From assembly GCA_900554225.1 (NCBI GenBank), contig USGH01000081.1:1-10084 (forward strand): a DNA stretch of 10,084 bases, given 5' to 3'. Shown here one piece after another: positions 6,127-10,084 of the stretch. The notes below the pieces were generated by a model. That model was not told the origin of the DNA, ran no database searches, and saw only the letters and a list, made by a program, of their open reading frames with translations. Origin of the DNA: an uncultured Eubacteriales bacterium. GTDB lineage: Bacteria > Bacillota > Clostridia > Oscillospirales > CAG-272. The position numbers were made by a program, and so were the translations under genes. Within the stretch, counting starts at the first letter, position 1. Each line of letters starts with the position of its first letter.

Positions 6127-7785
6127 ATGAAACAGATGCAAAAGCATCCGGGTGCAAAGCATGCACGTCCGGTCGTGACCATCGTTATGGACGGCGTAGG
6201 TCTCGCGCCTGCCGGAGAATCCAATGCCGTATATCTCGCGCGTACCCCAAATCTCGATCGTCTTATGGCGAAATATCCGATGATCCCGCTCCGTGCGCAT
6301 GGTACGGCGGTCGGTCTGCCCTCGGATGACGATATGGGCAACTCCGAGGTCGGTCACAACGCGCTGGGCAGCGGTCAGGTGTTCGCACAGGGCGCCAAGC
6401 TCGTCTCCGCGTCGATCGAAAGCGGCAAGATGTTCGCCTCCGACACGTGGAAGGAGCTGATCGCCAACGCGAAAAAGGGCGGCAAGCTCCACTTCCTGGG
6501 GCTGTTCTCCGACGGTAACGTCCACAGCCACATCGACCACCTGAAGGCAATGCTCACCGAGGCGAAGAAGGAAGGCGTGCCGACCATCCGCGTACACATT
6601 CTGCTCGACGGTCGTGACGTAGGGGAGACTTCCGCACTGGACTACATCGATCCGTTTGAAGCGTTTCTCGCAGAGCTGAACGCAGACGGTACCTGCGATG
6701 CGAAGATCGCGTCCGGCGGCGGCAGAATGCAGATCACCATGGACCGCTACGAGGCAAACTGGAAGATGGTCGAGCTGGGCTGGAAGACGCACGTCATCGG
6801 CGAGGGCAGACAGTTTGACAATGCACACGACGCCGTTGTCACCTATCGCGAGGAAACACACGCCATCGACCAGGATCTCCCGCCGTTTGTCATCGCGAAG
6901 GACGGATGCCCGGTCGGCACCATCGACGACGGCGACAGCGTGATCTTCTTCAACTTCCGCGGCGACCGTGCGATCGAGATTTCCCGCGCGTTTGAGGGCG
7001 GTGCGGACTTTGACAAGTTTGACCGTGTGAAGGTGCCCAAGGTGATCTACGCCGGTATGCTCGAATACGACGGAGACCTGCACATTCCGAGCCGCTATCT
7101 CGTGAATCCGCCGGAGATCACAAACACCATGGGCGAATATCTCGCAGGCACGGGACTGAGCCAGTACGCGATCTCCGAAACGCAGAAATTCGGTCACGTG
7201 ACCTACTTCTGGAACGGCAACCGGAGCGGCAAATTCTCCGAAGAACTGGAAACCTACGAGGAGGTGCCGTCCGACATCGTGCCGTTTGAGCAGAGACCGT
7301 GGATGAAGTGCGCGGAGATCACCGACCACCTCATCGCGGCACTGGAATCCGGCAAGTACGACTATATCCGTGCGAACTTCCCGAACGGCGATATGGTGGG
7401 GCATACCGGCAGTCTGGAGGCGACAATCTGCGGGCTGGAAGCACTCGATTTGCAGCTGGGCAGACTCCTTCCGGTGTTCGATAAGGTTGGAGCTGTGGCG
7501 ATCATCACGGCAGACCACGGCAACGCGGACGAAATGGCGGAGCTTGACAAGAAGACCCACCAGATCAAGCGCAACAAGGACGGCAGCATGAAGGCAAAGA
7601 CGAGCCACACGCTCAACAAGGTGCCGTGCATCCTCTACGACAACCGTGCGGACGCGGACAAGACGTACACCGTTAAGGCGGCGGACGATCACTTTGGACT
7701 GTCCTCCGTAGCGGGTACCGTTGTGAACCTGCTCGGCTACGACAAGCCCGAGATGTGGGACGACAGCCTGATCGCGCTGAAATAA
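6127..7785 (+). CDS. gpmI: 2,3-bisphosphoglycerate-independent phosphoglycerate mutase, long plant/trypanosomatid-like type
   Basis: This glycolytic enzyme interconverts 3- and 2-phosphoglycerate in the cytosol without the bisphosphate cofactor, using a phosphoserine intermediate and two metal ions. The 552-residue product shows Asp22, the catalytic Ser73 in MGNSEVGH, His133 (HSHIDH 133-138), DGRD at 161-164, substrate-contact arginines in FNFRGDR (275-281), Lys354 in ETQKFGH, and metal ligands Asp422 and His426 (NGDMVGH), Asp463 and His464 (TADHGNADEM) and His494 (TSHT). Common bacterial enzymes are about 510 residues; the extra length and the stretches GGGRMQITMDRYE (198-209 region), FDKFDRVKVPKVIYAGMLEYDG and FWNGNRSG match the plant and trypanosomatid branch instead. 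It stands alone on the plus strand, divergent from the winged-helix gene, and ends in its own terminator. Confidence 0.96.
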   Translation: MKQMQKHPGAKHARPVVTIVMDGVGLAPAGESNAVYLARTPNLDRLMAKYPMIPLRAHGTAVGLPSDDDMGNSEVGHNALGSGQVFAQGAKLVSASIESGKMFASDTWKELIANAKKGGKLHFLGLFSDGNVHSHIDHLKAMLTEAKKEGVPTIRVHILLDGRDVGETSALDYIDPFEAFLAELNADGTCDAKIASGGGRMQITMDRYEANWKMVELGWKTHVIGEGRQFDNAHDAVVTYREETHAIDQDLPPFVIAKDGCPVGTIDDGDSVIFFNFRGDRAIEISRAFEGGADFDKFDRVKVPKVIYAGMLEYDGDLHIPSRYLVNPPEITNTMGEYLAGTGLSQYAISETQKFGHVTYFWNGNRSGKFSEELETYEEVPSDIVPFEQRPWMKCAEITDHLIAALESGKYDYIRANFPNGDMVGHTGSLEATICGLEALDLQLGRLLPVFDKVGAVAIITADHGNADEMAELDKKTHQIKRNKDGSMKAKTSHTLNKVPCILYDNRADADKTYTVKAADDHFGLSSVAGTVVNLLGYDKPEMWDDSLIALK

Positions 7786-7825
7786 ACGGCAGACAGTCGG
7801 AACAATCGAACAGACCGGCAATCCT

Positions 7826-7863
7826 GCGGGGAAAATCTTACGGAATAGTGGGGTTTTCCCCGC
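7826..7863. repeat. Perfect 10-base inverted repeat in the gpmI 3' region
   Basis: GCGGGGAAAA (7826-7835) pairs perfectly with TTTTCCCCGC (7854-7863) across an 18-base loop. The right arm can instead form a small hairpin GGGG-TTTT-CCCC (7850-7861), which excludes the long one. Neither is followed by a T-run, so it is not a textbook terminator; it may protect the 3' end of gpmI mRNA. A perfect palindrome GTTTGCAAAC follows at 7865-7874. Confidence 0.55.
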
Positions 7864-7916
7864 CGTTTGCAAACATAGAGCATAAGGAAAACGCTGATTG
7901 CAGGGTATTTTTGCGC

Positions 7917-7942
7917 CGCAAAGCCATATGCTTGCGTTTTTT
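7917..7942 (+). terminator. Intrinsic terminator of gpmI
   Basis: The stem CGCAA-(A)-GC (7917-7924) pairs with GCTTGCG (7930-7936), with a single bulged A and a five-base loop CATAT, and runs straight into six T's (7937-7942). It lies 131 bases after the gpmI stop and 47 bases before the preferred pgeF start, so pgeF is likely transcribed separately or by readthrough. I see no confident pgeF promoter in the short gap. Confidence 0.75.
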
Positions 7943-7989
7943 ATGCGTAAATAAAGATGGATTCAGCGCATTCTGAGGGGATAATAGCG

Positions 7990-8802
7990 ATGTTTTACAG
8001 AGACGGCATTCTCGAACGTTCTGCGATGCTCTCCCACGCGTCCGTTGCCCACGGTTTTTCGACCCGGTTCGGCGGCGTGAGCACCCATCCGTACACGGTC
8101 TCCATGAACCTGGCGATGGGACGGGAGGATCCGGACAGCGTGGTGCGGGAGAACATGGAACGCTTTGCACGCGCGGTTACAGGTGGGAGCCTTTGCGGCG
8201 ATTCTGTCGTGACGGCATCCCAGATCCACTCGGCGAAGGTGCGCGTGGTGACATCGGACAACTGCGGCGAGGGGATATACCGGGCAATGGGCGAACCATG
8301 CGACGGATTTGTGACCGATGTGCCGGGGGTCATGCCGGTGATCCGGGTAGCGGACTGTGTGCCGATTCTCCTGTGCGGGGAAAAGAAAAGCGGCGAGCCT
8401 GTGATCGGTGCGATCCATGCGGGATGGCGCGGCAGTGCGGCCGGAATCGCAGCGGTGGCGGCAGAGAGAATGGTCGGTCTGGGGGCGATCCGCAGTACGA
8501 TCCGTGCGGCGATCGGGACCCACATCGGTTTATCCTGCTACGAGGTGCGCGAGGATTTTGTGCAGGCGGTGGGAAAGACCGCGGGGATGGCGTTCGGGCA
8601 ACGGTTCTGCATTCCGTCCGGCGGCAGGTACTATGCGGATCTGACCGGGATGAATCGGTATTGGCTGTCGGAAGCCGGGATCGATGCAGCCGGGATCGAC
8701 GTGTCCCCGTGGTGTACGATGTGTGCGCCGGGACGGTACCATTCCCACCGTGCGACAAACGGCAGACGCGGCGCAATGGGCGCAGGTATTGTGATTCTGT
8801 AG
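7990..8802 (+). CDS. pgeF: PgeF/YfiH family (DUF152) multicopper-oxidase-like purine nucleoside phosphorylase / peptidoglycan editing factor
   Basis: A 270-residue member of the YfiH/DUF152 family. The metal triad is His80 (SQIH), Cys123 (VADCVP) and His143 (IHAGWRG), matching His71, Cys107 and His124 of E. coli YfiH. GTHIGLSCYEV at 177-187 and the C-terminal HSHRATNGRRG (251-261) are further family signatures. Members have been reported to cleave purine nucleosides, to oxidise polyphenols, and in E. coli (PgeF) to prevent L-Ser replacing L-Ala in peptidoglycan precursors; which applies here is unknown. The frame is open to an ATG at 7957, but that lies 15 bases after the terminator and lacks a ribosome binding site, whereas the ATG at 7990 follows GAGGGG by nine bases. 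It has no visible operon partner and no signal peptide. Confidence 0.93.
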   Translation: MFYRDGILERSAMLSHASVAHGFSTRFGGVSTHPYTVSMNLAMGREDPDSVVRENMERFARAVTGGSLCGDSVVTASQIHSAKVRVVTSDNCGEGIYRAMGEPCDGFVTDVPGVMPVIRVADCVPILLCGEKKSGEPVIGAIHAGWRGSAAGIAAVAAERMVGLGAIRSTIRAAIGTHIGLSCYEVREDFVQAVGKTAGMAFGQRFCIPSGGRYYADLTGMNRYWLSEAGIDAAGIDVSPWCTMCAPGRYHSHRATNGRRGAMGAGIVIL

Positions 8803-8839
8803 GGGGATCCTGTTGCCGCCGGCAAACGGCATATCCTCC
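8802..8839 (+). other. Nested stem-loop at the 3' end of pgeF
   Basis: GGGGGAT (8802-8808) pairs with ATCCTCC (8833-8839) including one G-U pair, and encloses an inner hairpin TTGCC-GCC-GGCAA (8813-8825). There is no T-run behind it, so a transcription terminator is doubtful, but an mRNA 3'-end or processing structure is plausible. No better terminator is visible for pgeF. Confidence 0.35.
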
Positions 8840-8945
8840 GCATACGGCAGAATACACAAAAACGCGTACTCGGAATTGTGGAAAAAGCCGAAAGAACAGC
8901 GTGTGAAAATGGGTGTAGGGAAAAATCACCGATAATTTCATAAAA

Positions 8946-8965
8946 AATCACACAGGAATCACACA
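8946..8965. repeat. Direct repeat AATCACACA, 11-base period
   Basis: AATCACACA occurs at 8946-8954 and 8957-8965, one helical turn apart, with a shorter copy AATCAC at 8924-8929 and an inverted match GTGTGA at 8901-8906. These lie about 50-110 bases upstream of the ABC gene's promoter, so they could be binding sites for a regulator. This is inference from position and spacing alone. Confidence 0.35.
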
Positions 8966-9011
8966 AAACAGCAAAAAACGCCCGGTTGTTCAAGATTTAT
9001 TTATAATTCTG

Positions 9012-9020
9012 TGATATACT
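9012..9020 (+). promoter_or_regulatory. Extended -10 promoter of the ABC transporter gene
   Basis: TGA-TATACT is an extended -10 element with TATACT at 9015-9020. A recognisable -35 at the proper distance is lacking (TTGTTC at 8986 is 23 bases away), which extended -10 promoters can tolerate. A TATAAT also occurs at 9002-9007 without a partner. The start would be near 9027, giving a leader of about 60 bases. Confidence 0.55.
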
Positions 9021-9031
9021 GTTAAGGTAGC

Positions 9032-9058
9032 GTTCCGCGGTCTGAAAAGGAGCGGAAC
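9032..9058 (+). other. Leader hairpin upstream of the ABC ATPase gene
   Basis: GTTCCGC (9032-9038) and GCGGAAC (9052-9058) form a perfect seven-pair stem with a 13-base loop close to the predicted 5' end of the transcript. The loop and right arm contain AAGGAG, which would be a good ribosome binding site but is too far (over 35 bases) from the ATG at 9090. It could stabilise the 5' end of the message or serve as a control element. Confidence 0.45.
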
Positions 9059-9089
9059 AAAAATAGAAACGGGAGACGCTGTATCCAAA

Positions 9090-10037
9090 ATGATTGAGAT
9101 CAAGAATCTAGTGAAAAATTACGGCTCCAAGCTTGCCGTAGACGACATCAGCTTCCGTGTGGAAAAGGGAGAGATCGTCGGTTTTCTGGGTCCGAACGGG
9201 GCGGGCAAATCGACGACGATGAACATCCTGACGGGGTATCTGTCCTCGACCTCCGGAGAAGCAAAGGTCGGCGGGATCGACATCCTGGAAAATCCGTACG
9301 AGGCGAAAAAGCTGATCGGTTTTTTGCCGGAGCAGCCGCCGGTCTATCCGGATATGACGGTGGACGAGTATCTCGGGTTTGTCTACGAGATCAAGCGGTG
9401 CAGGCTGAACCGTGAGAAGCACCTTGCGGAGATCCGGCAGGTGACGAAGATCGACGACGTGCGCCATCGGCTGATCAAGAATCTGTCGAAGGGCTACCGG
9501 CAGCGTGTCGGCATTGCACAGGCGTTGGTGGGCAATCCGCCGGTGATCATCTTTGACGAGCCGACGGTCGGTCTGGATCCGAAGCAGATCATCGAGATCC
9601 GCAACCTGATCCGGAACCTGGGGCAGAACCACACGGTGATCCTCTCGACGCACATTCTCTCCGAGGTACAGGCGGTGTGCGACCGGATCATCATCATCAA
9701 CGAGGGCAAGATCATCGCGGATGAGAAAACGGAGAACATCACCCGCGTGGTCGAGGACAACAGACGGTATCTGGCAAAGATCTGCGGACCGCAGCGCGAG
9801 ATACTTACGGCGATCAAGGGGATCACGGGCATTGTCAACGTGGATGCGACCGGCGAACGAGAGGGCGACAGCTACACGTTCGAGATCGAATCCGAGCGCG
9901 GTGTGGACATTCGCAAGCCCCTGTTCTACGCCATGAGCGAGCGCGGCTGGCCGATCATCGGTCTCGAAGCGGTCGGCATGAACCTCGAAGAAGTCTTCAT
10001 CAAAATCATGGACGCGGATCTGGCACGCCGTCATTGA
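9090..10037 (+). CDS. ABC transporter ATP-binding protein (CcmA/GldA-like exporter family)
   Basis: A 315-residue ATPase subunit of an ABC-2 type exporter, acting on the inner face of the membrane with a separate permease. Walker A is GPNGAGKST at 34-42, the Q-loop Gln is at 82, the signature is NLSKGYRQRVGIAQAL starting at 131, Walker B is VIIFDEP (152-158) with Asp156 and Glu157, and the switch His is 188 in STHIL. Residues ~225-315 form the usual C-terminal extension ending in NLEEVFIKIM, a mark of this family. LSKGY instead of LSGGQ is common in the family. The substrate is unknown. The only start in frame is the ATG at 9090; the nearest ribosome binding site, GGGAG at 9071-9075, is 14 bases away, so translation may be modest. 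The permease genes are expected beyond the right edge. Confidence 0.94.
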   Translation: MIEIKNLVKNYGSKLAVDDISFRVEKGEIVGFLGPNGAGKSTTMNILTGYLSSTSGEAKVGGIDILENPYEAKKLIGFLPEQPPVYPDMTVDEYLGFVYEIKRCRLNREKHLAEIRQVTKIDDVRHRLIKNLSKGYRQRVGIAQALVGNPPVIIFDEPTVGLDPKQIIEIRNLIRNLGQNHTVILSTHILSEVQAVCDRIIIINEGKIIADEKTENITRVVEDNRRYLAKICGPQREILTAIKGITGIVNVDATGEREGDSYTFEIESERGVDIRKPLFYAMSERGWPIIGLEAVGMNLEEVFIKIMDADLARRH

Positions 10038-10059
10038 GGGGGAGAACGAGGGGAACGCG

Positions 10060-10075
10060 GCTTCTTGAAAGAAGC
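10060..10075. repeat. Short perfect hairpin after the ABC gene, at the window edge
   Basis: GCTTCT (10060-10065) pairs with AGAAGC (10070-10075) around a TGAA tetraloop and is followed by TTGGCAAGA, where the window ends. It lies 22 bases after the stop codon. The layout resembles short dispersed elements I recall from intergenic DNA of gut clostridia, but a single truncated copy cannot prove this. No T-run is visible within the window. Confidence 0.35.
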
Positions 10076-10084
10076 TTGGCAAGA

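Noticed and set aside
6121..7872. 583-codon open frame on the minus strand
   Set aside because: It is the antisense shadow of gpmI, which has every catalytic motif in order.
9032..9080. Riboswitch upstream of the ABC gene
   Set aside because: Only one simple hairpin is visible; I cannot match it to any known aptamer core.
9108..10082. 324-codon minus-strand frame
   Set aside because: Antisense shadow of the ABC ATPase gene.

Overview
The window reads as ordinary chromosomal DNA from a fairly GC-rich member of the Firmicutes. A gut-type clostridium (Oscillospirales-like) is my best guess. The grounds are a lepA/hemW neighbourhood, strong GGAGG-type ribosome binding sites, SigA-like TATAAT/TATACT promoters, and typical U-tailed terminators. 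The taxonomic call is inference; there is no rRNA or other decisive marker.

Layout. From 5220 down to 1 lies a leftward run on the minus strand: a SigA-like promoter (5192-5220), then lepA (elongation factor 4), a cytosolic beta-lactamase-fold serine hydrolase, a TIM-barrel sugar-phosphate isomerase/epimerase-like protein, a small multi-pass membrane protein, and the start of hemW, which runs off the left edge. Spacing is 26, 17, 4 and 49 bases, so all five are probably one operon. In many Firmicutes lepA is followed directly by hemW and then hrcA-grpE-dnaK; here three unrelated genes sit between them. Upstream of lepA, at 5251-5298, a minus-strand terminator closes the next unit, a single gene (5398-6024) for an OmpR/PhoB-type winged-helix protein whose N-terminal half lacks the usual receiver residues. 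Its promoter (6055-6083) is an excellent TTGACA-17-TATACT.

Divergent from that regulator, on the plus strand, is gpmI (6127-7785). It encodes a long, plant/trypanosomatid-type cofactor-independent phosphoglycerate mutase and ends in a hairpin with six U's at 7917-7942. Next come pgeF (YfiH/DUF152 family, 7990-8802), a 287-base intergenic stretch with repeats, an extended -10 promoter and a leader hairpin, and an ABC transporter ATPase (9090-10037) whose permease presumably lies beyond the right edge.

I see no phage, insertion sequence, CRISPR array, tRNA or rRNA. I do not see a clear new biological system. The points most worth a second look are the three-gene insertion between lepA and hemW, the regulator with a degenerate receiver and a 22-base-spaced direct repeat in its own promoter, a good-looking plus-strand promoter at 5356-5383 that points antisense into that regulator, and the plant-type mutase.
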